A stretch of DNA of 64,000 bases from contig JAIOZI010000006.1 of the NCBI GenBank assembly GCA_021740785.1, positions 40,921-104,920 on the forward strand. The letters are read 5' to 3'. Of the stretch, positions 10,374-20,021 are shown in pieces; within the stretch, counting starts at the first letter, position 1; every line of letters starts with the position of its first letter. Source of the stretch: Melioribacteraceae bacterium (GTDB lineage Bacteria > Bacteroidota > Ignavibacteria > Ignavibacteriales > Melioribacteraceae). Under the pieces are notes generated by a model, which ran no database searches, had not been told where the DNA came from, and saw only the letters and a list, made by a program, of their open reading frames with translations. The position numbers and the translations under genes were made by a program.

Positions 10374-11449
10374 CTTAGGTTTTCCTCGTTGTAATAAGCA
10401 AGTTCATTTGTTAGATTGATTTTTATTAATCCTTGATCTGAGCCAAGCCACATATTCTCACCGTCGAAATACATTGATAAAATTTTATCTGGAATATCCG
10501 GGTGGTTAATTGCCTGAAATTCTTCGGTAATTCTATTTATTATCGCAACGCCTCTGCCGTATTCGGATTTTGAATCCTGACCGAATTGATAAAGTGAAAC
10601 CCAAATATAATTCCCCGTTCGTTCCAGATCGAAAATACCGTTGGCATTAAATCCTTTTCTTTCATCAAATTTTATCCAAATGTTTTTCTTGTCGAATTTG
10701 TAAAGACCGCCCAGGTTATAATTGGGTCTGTCCCGTGTAATGAATTCATCCAAACCGATCCATACATTTTCCTGTTCAATCAGTAATGCGTTAACTGAGA
10801 CGGCATCACCCTCGCCGTTGAAATAATTCAATCGGTTATCATAAAATTGAACAGCTCCTTCATCATTTAGGTTGCGTCGTTTATCATATTTATGCAGACC
10901 GCCCTCGGTTCCGAACCAGACAAACTTTTCGTCATCAACTGCAATTGATTTTATTGTATTTGTTTTTTCATCCTTATTGATTGTAAGGTCATAATCGATG
11001 AACCTTCTCTTCTTCAAATCCAGCTTTGATAAATACATAAACCTGCCGATCCACAGGGCATCCTCAAACTCATCATAAGCCAGAGAACGAATCCAATTAC
11101 TTAATTGACCGCCTTTACCAAATTTTCTTTTCGACCACATATCCCGTCTTTTGTCCAGCATAAAAAGTCCGTCGATAGAACCTGCCCAAACAAACCTGTC
11201 GTTTGCGGCAATGCAGTAAAAAAAGTCATGCTGAATATTTCCTTTTGCCGTTGAGTAATTTGAAAAAGTTTCTCTGCGTTTATCAAATTTTAGAATTCCG
11301 TTACCCTCGGTCGCAATCCAAACTGATTCACCATCACCGGTAATATCATTAATAACTAGACCGTCGAAATACTTTTCAACCTGTAAATTTTCCTGCCCCA
11401 AAAGGGAATAGGAGAGCAGCAGCAATATTAACAATGGGATGTTTTTCAT
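10370..11449 (-). CDS. Secreted two-component-regulator-type propeller protein, function unknown
   Basis: The 359-residue product begins with a signal peptide (MKNIPLLILLLLSYSLLGQ). The mature part is built of about seven blades of the form VWIGTxxGLxKFDKRR, matching the Reg_prop propeller repeat that normally forms the periplasmic sensor of hybrid two-component systems. There is no membrane helix, kinase or output domain after the propeller, so this is a free propeller. It is the first gene of the heptose/tamB/rnr operon and overlaps rfaE1 by ATGA. A link to envelope assembly is suggested only by that position. The recurring DKRR after blades is a distinctive detail. Confidence 0.75.
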   Translation of the reverse strand: MKNIPLLILLLLSYSLLGQENLQVEKYFDGLVINDITGDGESVWIATEGNGILKFDKRRETFSNYSTAKGNIQHDFFYCIAANDRFVWAGSIDGLFMLDKRRDMWSKRKFGKGGQLSNWIRSLAYDEFEDALWIGRFMYLSKLDLKKRRFIDYDLTINKDEKTNTIKSIAVDDEKFVWFGTEGGLHKYDKRRNLNDEGAVQFYDNRLNYFNGEGDAVSVNALLIEQENVWIGLDEFITRDRPNYNLGGLYKFDKKNIWIKFDERKGFNANGIFDLERTGNYIWVSLYQFGQDSKSEYGRGVAIINRITEEFQAINHPDIPDKILSMYFDGENMWLGSDQGLIKINLTNELAYYNEENLR

Positions 11450-11597
11450 AGTTTATTTTGAGTATTATCAAACATGAAAGTTATGATAATGTGAATGAAT
11501 TATCAATCAATTCTATTAGTAGGGGATAAATTCATATCGGCAGGAAATGAGTTAATTTTATTAATCAAAATTAAGGCGCTTTGCAAATATTAATATA

Positions 11598-12326
11598 TTA
11601 TTGAACAAATACTATTTCCCATTCTTCCCTAAATCCATCGATAAGACAGCCGGCGAGTTTTGTATAATCAATTTTTTCATTTAAAATAGTTTCCAACTCC
11701 GAAGTTTTCTGTTCAAATACATCAAATAAATTGGATGGCTGTTTCCCGGAATTTATATACATAGCTAATTTTTTATGAAAGTCACCGCACAAAATAGATC
11801 CGTGCTGCAAAATTTTCCCGCCAATTTTTCGCTGTGCGCTTCCGATTAATTTCTTACCATTATATTTTACTTCACTTTTCGCCGAGCTTGCGAAACAAAG
11901 TTTTCCTGTTTCTGTTTTTAAAATTTTTGAAAAATCCGGTTGAATATTTTCAAGTTCTAGCAACGAAAGTTTTTGATTATATGTAACCAATCCCTTTATA
12001 AGTGCACGTGAAATTTTTTCATAAATGAATCGCGGGGTAAGTTTAAGACTGATCGGCATTACGACTGAATATGTTATTTCTTCGGCGTGCAGTATTGCTC
12101 TTCCGCCGGTGGGACGTTTGACTATATCAATCCCGTCTTCGTCGGCTTTGAGTTTATTAATATCATCAAATGATTGATTTGCTCCCAGTGAAATGCAGTA
12201 AGGCTGCCATCGATACAAACGAAAATATGCTTCGTCATCTTTACAATTTTGAACAAGCTTAGAATCGAACTCCATGTTATAGCTGCCGGAATTAAGTCCG
12301 CTCTCAACAAGGTGCCAGCTAATCAC
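11598..12326 (-). CDS. Lipoate-protein ligase A family protein (BPL/LplA/LipB domain)
   Basis: A 242-residue protein of the biotin/lipoate protein ligase fold. RPTGGRAILH at about residues 72-81 is the ligase loop, and SSAKSEVKYNGKKLIGSAQRK contains the conserved Lys that contacts the acyl-adenylate. The C-terminal accessory domain of full LplA is absent, so it could be a ligase or an octanoyl/lipoyl transferase (LipM-like). The GTG start overlaps the lpxA stop (GTGA), so this is the last gene of the lipid A/Bam transcript. Its role there is not obvious. Confidence 0.8.
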   Translation of the reverse strand: MISWHLVESGLNSGSYNMEFDSKLVQNCKDDEAYFRLYRWQPYCISLGANQSFDDINKLKADEDGIDIVKRPTGGRAILHAEEITYSVVMPISLKLTPRFIYEKISRALIKGLVTYNQKLSLLELENIQPDFSKILKTETGKLCFASSAKSEVKYNGKKLIGSAQRKIGGKILQHGSILCGDFHKKLAMYINSGKQPSNLFDVFEQKTSELETILNEKIDYTKLAGCLIDGFREEWEIVFVQ

Positions 12327-13096
12327 CTCAATCCCGTTCGCTTTATATTATCCATAAATTCAATCACTCTTTGCACATATTTATTTGAGCCGTACTTTTC
12401 AATAATCACATCCTTAACCTGCGAATAAGATTTACCTGATTTATAAATCAACATGTAAGTTTCTTTCAATTCCATTATTTCATCGTTAGTAAATCCTCTT
12501 CGTCTTAGACCAACAAGATTCAGCCCGGCAAAACGCAACGGTTCATTAGCAGCCAAAACATAGGGTGGAATATCATAAGTAACTCTGAATCCGCCGCCAA
12601 TCATAGCATGTTCGCCGATTTTTACGAACTGATGAATCGGTGTTGTACCGCCGATAATTACATAATCACCGAGATGTACATGTCCGCCGATTTGTACCGA
12701 GTTAGCAATAATTACATTATCACCCAAAACACAATCATGGGCAATATGAGCATAAGCCATAAGCAAACAGTTCTTTCCGACTTTACTAAAACCGGTTTCA
12801 ACAGTTCCTTTATGAAGCGTAACAAATTCACGGATAACCGTATCATCACCAATGTAGAAATAAGCTTCCTCGTTTGCGTATTTTAGATCCTGCGGAATAT
12901 TTGATACTGAAGCAGACTGCAAAATTTTTACACGGTTTCCGATTCTGGCTCCATCATAAATTGCTGCATGGGGACCGATATAACAATCATCTCCAATCTT
13001 AACATCATCATAAATTACTGCGTATGGTTCAATGATTACGTTCTTTCCAATTTCCGCTTTAGCGCTTACTATTGCAGTTGGGTGAATTTGTGTCAT
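12323..13096 (-). CDS. lpxA: UDP-N-acetylglucosamine acyltransferase
   Basis: The first enzyme of lipid A synthesis, adding a 3-hydroxyacyl chain from ACP to UDP-GlcNAc O-3. The 257 residues form hexapeptide repeats of a left-handed beta helix, with MAYAHIAHDCVLGDN containing the catalytic His and a helical C-terminus from about residue 195 (LRRRGFTNDEIMELKETY). It lies 15 bases after the lpxC/fabZ stop and overlaps the lipoate-ligase gene by 4 bases. Confidence 0.97.
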   Translation of the reverse strand: MTQIHPTAIVSAKAEIGKNVIIEPYAVIYDDVKIGDDCYIGPHAAIYDGARIGNRVKILQSASVSNIPQDLKYANEEAYFYIGDDTVIREFVTLHKGTVETGFSKVGKNCLLMAYAHIAHDCVLGDNVIIANSVQIGGHVHLGDYVIIGGTTPIHQFVKIGEHAMIGGGFRVTYDIPPYVLAANEPLRFAGLNLVGLRRRGFTNDEIMELKETYMLIYKSGKSYSQVKDVIIEKYGSNKYVQRVIEFMDNIKRTGLR

Positions 13097-13111
13097 AGTC
13101 TTTATCTTCGT

Positions 13112-14521
13112 TTAATTTGAATTTTTTTCTCTATCAACAATTGCAGCCATCAATTCAGCTTCACATACAACGTTATTTTCAACCAACGCCTGCGCTTTAA
13201 TTACAACAATATTTCTTTTTTTATTAACCAGTTCGGCTTCAAGAATTAATTGATCGCCGGGAACTACCGGCTTGCGGAATTTTGCATTATTAATTCCCAT
13301 AAACATCACAAGCTTTTCAGAAGGATCTTTAAATGAATTTAATAACAGTATTCCGCCGGTCTGAGCCATTGCTTCAATAATAAGAACGCCGGGCATAATC
13401 GGCTGACCCGGAAAATGTCCGGGAAAGAAAGGCTCGTTTGTTGTAACTGACTTAACGCCAATTACTTTTTTATCCAACTCAAGATGAATTATTTTATCGA
13501 CTAATAAAAACGGGTAACGATGCGGTAGAATTCTTTGAATAGCATTGTTATCAAATACAACGCCTTCCTTCTTTACGAATTGAAATTTCTTAACGAGTTT
13601 CTTTTGCTGGTATAATTTCCTGATTTTTTTTGCAAACTCAACATTGGCTTTATGACCCGGTCGTGCCGCTAGAATTTGAGCTTTAAACGGCACCCCAATC
13701 AGCGCTAGGTCGCCCATTAAATCAAGCAGTTTATGTCTTACCGGTTCATTCCTGAATCGTAGAGATTTTTCATTAAGAAATCCGTTTTTACCTACGATAA
13801 TTTCTTCATCAAGTTCCAGTCTTTCTCTTAATTGATTTAGTTCGCCTTGTTCAAGTTGGTGATCAACAATTACAACTGCATTATTAAGATTTCCGCCTTT
13901 AATCAAACCTTTATCGGCAAGAGCTTCAACTTCACTTAGAAAGCAGAATGTTCTCGCCGGAGCAAAATCAGAAACAAACTCTTTTTCTAAATCAAAAAGC
14001 CCGCTGTGCTGGCTTCCCAATGCCGGGTTTTGATAATCCACCATAACGGTCAACCGGTATCCGTCAAGTGGTAATGCCACGATATCAACCTGTTCTTCTT
14101 CATTATGATACATTACGGTTTCGTCGATAATCAAATAATCTTTTGGTTCAGTTTGAGTAACAAACTCAGCTTCCTTTAGCTTTTCGACGTAGGGGAGAGC
14201 GCTGCCGTCACCAACCGGAGGTTCAATTCCATGAACTTCAATGAGAATATTATCAATTTGTAGACCCACAACAGCAGCAAGAACATGCTCAACTGTGTGA
14301 ACTTTGTTTTCACCAACTCCAAGTGTAGTACCGCGGGAAACATCAACAACGTAATCGGTATTAGCCGGTATTTTTACGTCGCCAGCCAGGTCTGCTCTTA
14401 CAAAGACAATCCCATGATTCTCGGGCGCCGGTTTAAAAGTCATTTTACACTTTGTTCCTGTATGTAAGCCGTAACCTTCAATTGAGATTGATTTGGCAAT
14501 GGTTCTCTGAAGTTCAAGCAT
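13112..14521 (-). CDS. lpxC/fabZ: Bifunctional UDP-3-O-acyl-GlcNAc deacetylase / 3-hydroxyacyl-ACP dehydratase
   Basis: A fusion of 469 residues. LpxC occupies about 1-305, with zinc ligands in VHTVEHVLAAVVGL (near residue 75) and RHKLLDLMGDLALIG (near 260). FabZ occupies about 320-469, with ILPHRYPFLLVDKI and GHFPGQPIMPGVLIIEAMAQ carrying the catalytic His and Glu. LpxC commits the cell to lipid A, while FabZ dehydrates 3-hydroxyacyl-ACP and so competes for the same acyl pool. This fusion is characteristic of Bacteroidota/Chlorobi. It shares one base with the lpxD stop (TAATG). Confidence 0.97.
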   Translation of the reverse strand: MLELQRTIAKSISIEGYGLHTGTKCKMTFKPAPENHGIVFVRADLAGDVKIPANTDYVVDVSRGTTLGVGENKVHTVEHVLAAVVGLQIDNILIEVHGIEPPVGDGSALPYVEKLKEAEFVTQTEPKDYLIIDETVMYHNEEEQVDIVALPLDGYRLTVMVDYQNPALGSQHSGLFDLEKEFVSDFAPARTFCFLSEVEALADKGLIKGGNLNNAVVIVDHQLEQGELNQLRERLELDEEIIVGKNGFLNEKSLRFRNEPVRHKLLDLMGDLALIGVPFKAQILAARPGHKANVEFAKKIRKLYQQKKLVKKFQFVKKEGVVFDNNAIQRILPHRYPFLLVDKIIHLELDKKVIGVKSVTTNEPFFPGHFPGQPIMPGVLIIEAMAQTGGILLLNSFKDPSEKLVMFMGINNAKFRKPVVPGDQLILEAELVNKKRNIVVIKAQALVENNVVCEAELMAAIVDREKNSN

Positions 14522-15579
14522 TAGTTGTCTTCCTTACTTTTTTGGTTCAATAAATTTTCAAGGTCAGCTACTTTTTTCTCAAGTTCTTTAATTTGATTTG
14601 CATAATTAGGCAGGTTTCTAACATGTGATTCCAAACGAAGAGCAGTTGTTAATTCCTTTACAGGGTAACCAAAATATTTACCCGGCTTTTTTATCGATTT
14701 TGAAACTCCGGATTGCGCCCCGATGATAACTCCATCTCCAATTTCAATATGACCAACAACGCCAACTTGTCCGGCAAGAATACAATTTTTACCTATTTTC
14801 GTACTTCCCGCAATTCCGGTTTGGGCTGATAATGCAGTATTTTCGCCTACTTCAACATTATGAGCTACTTGAACAAGGTTGTCGATTTTTGTTCCTTTGT
14901 GAATAATAGTCGATCCGATTGCAGCCCTGTCGATTGAAACATTAGAACCTATTTCAACTTCATCATGAACAACAACATTACCAATCTGGGGAATTTTATC
15001 ATAACCCCCGGTTTCTCTAGGTGAATAACCGAAACCGTCTGAACCGATAACCGTGTTTGAATGAATTATTACATTCGACCCGATTTTACAATTCTCCCTG
15101 ATGGAAACATTAGGATAAATTAGTGTGCCGGAACCTACTTCAACATCTTCCATCAATACTGTGTTGTGATAAATTTTAGTATTGTCGCCGACAACACAAT
15201 TTTCACTAATCACAACGTTTTTTCCGATTGCAGTATTTGTCCCGATTATCGCTGTTTTATCTATCGATGCCGATTCATCTATACCGTTCAATTTAAGGCT
15301 GGGCATAAAATATTTACCAATTATCAACTGGAAGGCTTTCTCTGGTTTTTCGACTTCGATGTAGGTTAAATCTTTACGGTTTTTTTGGATTCCCGGTTTA
15401 ACTAATACCGCACTGGCATTTGTATTTTCCAGATATTTTTCATAGGTGGATAAATAAAGAAATGTTAAATCGCCTTTTTGTGCTTCATTAATTTTGGCAA
15501 CATTTGAGATGGTGTCTTCAGGATTTCCAAAAATCTTACCGCCGATTAAATCGGCGGCTTCTTTAATTGTTAGTTCCAT
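14521..15579 (-). CDS. lpxD: UDP-3-O-(3-hydroxyacyl)glucosamine N-acyltransferase
   Basis: The third lipid A enzyme. The N-terminal uridine-binding domain (about 1-100) is followed by a left-handed beta helix of hexapeptide repeats, with IDNLVQVAHNVEVGENT carrying the catalytic His. A C-terminal helical extension (KELEKKVADLENLLNQ) may be a short coiled coil. A TTG two codons earlier (15585) is possible. The ATG at 15579 is preferred because it yields the standard MELTIKEAADLIGG N-terminus. It overlaps the upstream Skp-like gene by 17 bases. Confidence 0.95.
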   Translation of the reverse strand: MELTIKEAADLIGGKIFGNPEDTISNVAKINEAQKGDLTFLYLSTYEKYLENTNASAVLVKPGIQKNRKDLTYIEVEKPEKAFQLIIGKYFMPSLKLNGIDESASIDKTAIIGTNTAIGKNVVISENCVVGDNTKIYHNTVLMEDVEVGSGTLIYPNVSIRENCKIGSNVIIHSNTVIGSDGFGYSPRETGGYDKIPQIGNVVVHDEVEIGSNVSIDRAAIGSTIIHKGTKIDNLVQVAHNVEVGENTALSAQTGIAGSTKIGKNCILAGQVGVVGHIEIGDGVIIGAQSGVSKSIKKPGKYFGYPVKELTTALRLESHVRNLPNYANQIKELEKKVADLENLLNQKSKEDN

Positions 15580-16093
15580 CAACAATATCTACTTCTAATT
15601 TTTCTAGCACTAAGTTAGTTATGTCGTACTCTTCTTTTGCATAGAGAAAAATTATATCGCCGCTCCTATCGAAAACAAAATCAAGTTCTTCTTCTTCGGC
15701 AACATCCTGAATTGCAGTGAAAATTTTGTTCTGTACAGGCTTCATTAATTCTTCCTGCTTTTTGAACAATTCTCCGTTAACACCAAATTTAGTTTGGCGG
15801 AATTTCTCAATACCTTCTTCCAATTCAACCAGTTCTTTTTCAACATCAGCACGTTTTTGATTGCTCATGATTAGTTTACGTTTTTCGTAATCATCATATT
15901 TATCTTTCCAATCTTTTTCGAGCTTATTCAATTCTTCCTGCCATTCTTGAATTTGTGCATCTAATTTCTTCTGTGCATCCTGTGCATCAGGTAGTTTTTT
16001 CATTATTGCATCAGAATCTACATACCCGATTTTAATTTCCTGCGCAAAAAGAACGGATGAAAAAACCAGCGTGAAAAGAATTATCTTTTTCAT
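15563..16093 (-). CDS. OmpH/Skp-family periplasmic chaperone (copy 1)
   Basis: 176 residues with a signal peptide (MKKIILFTLVFSSVLFAQ), then IKIGYVDSDAIMKKLPDAQ, the typical OmpH strand-helix start. A long charged coiled coil follows (about 40-115) and then a closing segment (LDFVFDRSGDIIFLYAKEEYDIT). Skp-like proteins hold unfolded outer-membrane proteins in the periplasm for BamA. It is a tandem paralogue of the next gene upstream and shares the same N- and C-terminal core sequences. Confidence 0.92.
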   Translation of the reverse strand: MKKIILFTLVFSSVLFAQEIKIGYVDSDAIMKKLPDAQDAQKKLDAQIQEWQEELNKLEKDWKDKYDDYEKRKLIMSNQKRADVEKELVELEEGIEKFRQTKFGVNGELFKKQEELMKPVQNKIFTAIQDVAEEEELDFVFDRSGDIIFLYAKEEYDITNLVLEKLEVDIVDGTNN

Positions 16094-16113
16094 ATTAATA
16101 ATCCTATATAGAC

Positions 16114-16635
16114 TTATTTTTTGCCTCTTTTAAGTTTATCGAGAACCGGGAATGTAATATCAAAAGCTTCATCTGCGTAAAGTAATAAAATATCACCGCT
16201 TTTGTCAAACACAAAGTTCATGCCTTCGGCTTTTGCAACTTCCGAGATTGCATTCATTATCTTTTCTTTAACCGGTGCAAAAATCTCTTCTTGTTTAACA
16301 TAAAGTTCACCGTTCTGACCAAATTTCTGCTGCTGATATTGAGTTATTTGCTGTTCTTTCATTGCAAGTTCTTGTCGTGCTTGATTTAATTTATCCGGAG
16401 CCATTGTAGTAGCTTGTTTCTGCACAACTTCGTATGAAGATTGTAAATCTTGAACCATACTGTCGCGTCTTGCTGCCCAGTTTGCCGAAATAGCTTCCAA
16501 ATCACTTTGTGCTTTTATTGCTTCGGAAAATTGAGCAAAAATAACCTCTGAATTAACATATCCAATTTTTTGCGAAGTTTGTGCAAATAACGAACCTGCA
16601 ATAAAAATTAATGATACTAATAATACTCTTTTCAC
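16114..16635 (-). CDS. OmpH/Skp-family periplasmic chaperone (copy 2)
   Basis: 173 residues from a GTG at 16635, chosen because a clear AGAGG ribosome site precedes it and because it gives a clean signal peptide (VKRVLLVSLIFIAGSLFAQ). A longer frame to 16692 would overlap bamA and put charged residues before the signal. The mature part starts KIGYVNSEVIFAQF, has a Gln-rich coiled coil, and ends MNFVFDKSGDILLLYADEAFDIT, closely paralleling copy 1. Likely periplasmic chaperone for outer-membrane proteins, directly downstream of bamA. Confidence 0.9.
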   Translation of the reverse strand: MKRVLLVSLIFIAGSLFAQTSQKIGYVNSEVIFAQFSEAIKAQSDLEAISANWAARRDSMVQDLQSSYEVVQKQATTMAPDKLNQARQELAMKEQQITQYQQQKFGQNGELYVKQEEIFAPVKEKIMNAISEVAKAEGMNFVFDKSGDILLLYADEAFDITFPVLDKLKRGKK

Positions 16636-16655
16636 AACTACCTCTTTTTTTATTA

Positions 16656-19154
16656 TTAAAATCCTCTTCCAAACTGAAAATGAAATTGCCATTGCGGATC
16701 TTGACCGTCGACTTCCGGGCGGTCAAATCCATAACCAAAATCAAATCCGATCAAACCGATGGGATTGATCAATATTCTTGCACCAAAACCAACCGACCTT
16801 CGTAATTTAAATAGATCTGCTTGCTGCATGTTGTAAAAAATATTTCCCGCTTCAGCAAATGTAAGCAAATAAATTGGAATTGGCTCTAATGCAAGAGCTC
16901 CTCGAAGCTCAACAGTATATTTTGTCATAACTCTGCCGCCGATAATATCTCCGCGGCTGCTTCTCGGACCAATTGAACGGTCGTCATAACCACGAAGCGG
17001 GGTAGTGGCAATTATTAACCCGTTGCCGCCCATAAAGAAATACTCAAAAGGCTGTACAGCAGTTCCGGAAGTTAACTCATCAAGATAACCCATTTCCATT
17101 CCGGCGTAGAGAGCTAATCTATTGGAGTTAAATAATCTTTTATACCAGTCGGCTTTAAATTCAATTTTGTAATAATCAACATCCCCGGGCATTACGGGTC
17201 CGCCCGATAACTCTCCATTCAGTGATATCTTAGATCCGCGTGAAGGGAAGATCGGGTTATCGATATCCGTCCTGCTTATTGTTGCCCCGATTGTATACTG
17301 ACGTGAAATACCTTCTCGGTAAAAATTACGACCATCAATAACATCATTGTATTGAAATCTGAATAAACCTTGTATGTAGAAATAATTATCAGGCCATTTT
17401 AATCGGCGTCCAACTTTTACAGTACCACCGGATTGACGTAAATCGTAAACATATCTCTGCCGGGTATCGAATACATCGAAACCAACAAGAGTCGGTGTAT
17501 CCATGAACCAAGGTTCGGTAAATCCGAGTGTGAAGGTTCTATAATAATTTCCCACACCAAACTGCCAGCTGAAATTCAGAATTTGACCACCGCCAAGTTG
17601 AAATGGTTCGGCTATCGAAAAGTTTGTGAGTGTTATTCCAATTGCACCGCTGAATCCGAAACTTCCGCTGTAACCAATTGATGCATTCAAATAATCACTC
17701 GATTTTTCTTCGACGTTATACACTAAGTTTACGGTGCTGTCGTTAGCGGGACGGTAATCAACACCGGTTTGATATAATTGCTCAACATTGAAATACTGCA
17801 AGTTTGCCAATTGCTGAATACTTCTGAATATCATACTGCGGCTGAAATAATCGCCCGGAATTGTGTATAATTCTCTGCGGATTACTTTCCCTTTAGTTTT
17901 CGTATTACCCGTAACTTCGACACGCCCAATTTTAAATCTATTATTTTCCGAAATTTTTATTTCGATATCCAGTGAATCCTCGGCAATCTTTTTTTCGTGA
18001 GTTTCGAGATTGAAAGTCAGATAACCGTTATCGAGATAAAGAGCCGCAACATCCGTTTGAGCTTCATTACCTCTTAAGTTTTGATTGAATTTCTTATAAT
18101 CATAAATATCGCCGCTCAAGAATCCGAGTCTTTCATTCAACACTGCATCTTTGTAAACCGTGTTACCGATCCATGAAATATTTCTAACTTTATATTGAGG
18201 TCCTTCAAACACTGAAAGCAATATATCAACTTCGGATTTATCCTCTGAGTAGAGCAGGGTATCGCCCATTACGCGGAAATCCCTGTACCCGTTTTCACGG
18301 TAAAAATCGGTGAGCAGTTCTTTATCCTTCTCAAAATCTTCACGTTTGAAATTTGCGCTTGACCAAAACTTCCACCAGGTGGATTCTTCCGTTTCATCAA
18401 ATTCGCTTTTAAGATCATCATCTTCGAAAGCATCATTACCGACGAAACGAATTTCATTAACCGTAATTTCATCACCTTCAACCATATCATACATTAAAAG
18501 TATTCTTTCATTTACTTTTTTTAATGTGTTGTAAGGCAGATCGGGATCAAATTCGTAGGTGGTTTCGTGTTCTTCGGAAAGATCGTTTACATTTCTCCAT
18601 GTAACGGTAATTTCGTCGTCATCTGTTGTATCGGAAGAGAAAAACTCAAATTGTTTGGCAGTAACCTCGGCGTTCAAATATCCTTCTTCTTCATACAACT
18701 GAAGTATATTCATTTTCACGCGGTAAATATCCTGAGGCTTTAAAATTTGACCGCGGACGAAATTGATTTTTTCCATTATATCATCTTCATCAACTTCATC
18801 CCATCCTTCAAGAACAGTATCTTCAATCCTGGGATATTCTTTTACTTTGATTAAAAGAAATACTCCGTTATCAATTTCCTTTTCAATTTCAATTTGAATA
18901 TCGGAAAAGATATTTAATGACCATAATCTTCTGATAGCTTTAGAAGTTTCATCACCCGGGATTTCAATCTCGTTGCCAATTCTTAAACCGGAATTTGCAA
19001 TAATCGTTGAGGGATCTGCCGATGTACTTCCTTCGACGGAAATCCCCAAGATTTTATAATTAGCCCGCTGTACCTGGGAATAATTAACTTGATTGAATGA
19101 TAAAATTAGGACGAAACTAAAAATCAGCCACTTGGTTGGAAAGCTTTTTGTCAT
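16656..19154 (-). CDS. bamA: Outer membrane protein assembly factor BamA (Omp85)
   Basis: The central outer-membrane insertase. After a signal peptide come about five POTRA domains (about 35-430, with units such as FKIGRVEVTGNTKTKGKVIRREL), then a 16-strand barrel ending in a C-terminal Phe (FHFQFGRGF). The barrel contains the conserved loop L6 region (GYDDRSIGPR, a variant of VRGY/F). The ATG at 19154 is preferred to a TTG at 19196 because it starts directly at a signal peptide (MTKSFPTKWLIFSFVLILSF). It still overlaps uppS by 38 bases. Followed by two Skp-like genes. Confidence 0.95.
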   Translation of the reverse strand: MTKSFPTKWLIFSFVLILSFNQVNYSQVQRANYKILGISVEGSTSADPSTIIANSGLRIGNEIEIPGDETSKAIRRLWSLNIFSDIQIEIEKEIDNGVFLLIKVKEYPRIEDTVLEGWDEVDEDDIMEKINFVRGQILKPQDIYRVKMNILQLYEEEGYLNAEVTAKQFEFFSSDTTDDDEITVTWRNVNDLSEEHETTYEFDPDLPYNTLKKVNERILLMYDMVEGDEITVNEIRFVGNDAFEDDDLKSEFDETEESTWWKFWSSANFKREDFEKDKELLTDFYRENGYRDFRVMGDTLLYSEDKSEVDILLSVFEGPQYKVRNISWIGNTVYKDAVLNERLGFLSGDIYDYKKFNQNLRGNEAQTDVAALYLDNGYLTFNLETHEKKIAEDSLDIEIKISENNRFKIGRVEVTGNTKTKGKVIRRELYTIPGDYFSRSMIFRSIQQLANLQYFNVEQLYQTGVDYRPANDSTVNLVYNVEEKSSDYLNASIGYSGSFGFSGAIGITLTNFSIAEPFQLGGGQILNFSWQFGVGNYYRTFTLGFTEPWFMDTPTLVGFDVFDTRQRYVYDLRQSGGTVKVGRRLKWPDNYFYIQGLFRFQYNDVIDGRNFYREGISRQYTIGATISRTDIDNPIFPSRGSKISLNGELSGGPVMPGDVDYYKIEFKADWYKRLFNSNRLALYAGMEMGYLDELTSGTAVQPFEYFFMGGNGLIIATTPLRGYDDRSIGPRSSRGDIIGGRVMTKYTVELRGALALEPIPIYLLTFAEAGNIFYNMQQADLFKLRRSVGFGARILINPIGLIGFDFGYGFDRPEVDGQDPQWQFHFQFGRGF

Positions 19155-19947
19155 GATCTGTTTTATTATTCGAAATTTGTTCACTAACAAGTCCAAATCT
19201 TCTCTCTCTTCGTTGATAATCAGTAATAGCTTCTAATAAATGGTTACAAGAAAAATCCGGCCATAAAGTATCAGTTACATACAATTCAGAATATGCGATT
19301 TGCCAAAGTAGGAAATTACTGATTCTGTATTCACCTCCGCTGCGGATGAGCAGATCCGGATCCGGCATATCTTTAGTATAGAGGTTTTCAGAGATCAATT
19401 CCTCAGTGATATCTTCTGTTTTGATTTTTCCTTCACTATGTAATTGTGTTATATTTTTAACTGCTTCAATAAGTTCCAATCTCCCGCTGTAACTAAGTGC
19501 CAAATTTAATACCATTTTGTCGTTGCCGGCGGTTTTATCAAATGCATCTTTTAATTCTTTTTTTACGGGCTCAGGCAGAATATCTATATTGCCGATAGCC
19601 GTTAATCTAATATTATTTTTATGAAGCTCATCCGTTTCGCTCTGCAAACTTCTTACAATGAGACGCATAAGTGTAGAAACTTCATGGCGGGGTCTCTTCC
19701 AATTTTCAGTTGAAAAGGTGTACAAAGTTAAAAAATTTACACCAAGATTCGCACAAGATTCAACAATTTCTCTAACAGTTTCAATTCCCCGCTGATGACC
19801 GGCTACCCTGGGAAGACCCCGTTTACGTGCCCATCTGCCGTTACCATCCATAATGATCGCAATATGAGAAGGAACGTTTCCTTTCGTCTTTACATCATTG
19901 ATATTACTCAAATTTGTTTCTGATAATTTCCTGAGCAACTTTCTCAC
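19117..19947 (-). CDS. uppS: Isoprenyl transferase (undecaprenyl diphosphate synthase family)
   Basis: A cis-prenyltransferase that extends farnesyl diphosphate with isopentenyl units to make the C55 carrier for peptidoglycan and O-antigen. HIAIIMDGNGRWARKRGLPR (about residues 28-47) has the catalytic Asp and diphosphate-binding residues. RSGGEYRISNFLLWQIAYSELY and LWPDF are the C-terminal family signatures. A GTG start at 19947 is used, since no upstream ATG fits. It is the promoter-proximal gene of the Bam/Lpx transcript. Confidence 0.95.
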   Translation of the reverse strand: MRKLLRKLSETNLSNINDVKTKGNVPSHIAIIMDGNGRWARKRGLPRVAGHQRGIETVREIVESCANLGVNFLTLYTFSTENWKRPRHEVSTLMRLIVRSLQSETDELHKNNIRLTAIGNIDILPEPVKKELKDAFDKTAGNDKMVLNLALSYSGRLELIEAVKNITQLHSEGKIKTEDITEELISENLYTKDMPDPDLLIRSGGEYRISNFLLWQIAYSELYVTDTLWPDFSCNHLLEAITDYQRRERRFGLVSEQISNNKTDHDKKLSNQVADF

Positions 19948-19970
19948 TTGTAATTTTAATTAGACTTACC

Positions 19971-19999
19971 AAAATAAATGCCATGTTCCTAAATGTCAA
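19971..19999 (-). promoter_or_regulatory. Promoter of the uppS-bamA-lpx operon
   Basis: On the minus strand TTGACA (19994-19999), a 17-base spacer and TATTTT (19971-19976) form a near-perfect sigma-70-type promoter. The predicted transcript start is around 19964, about 17 bases before the GTG of uppS. No other promoter is apparent within the tightly packed genes downstream. Confidence 0.7.
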
Positions 20000-20021
20000 G
20001 GAGCTAAAGACTTTAATTAAT

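Noticed and set aside
16636..16692. An upstream start for the second Skp-like gene
   Set aside because: It overlaps bamA and places charged residues ahead of the signal peptide, while the GTG at 16635 has a good ribosome site.
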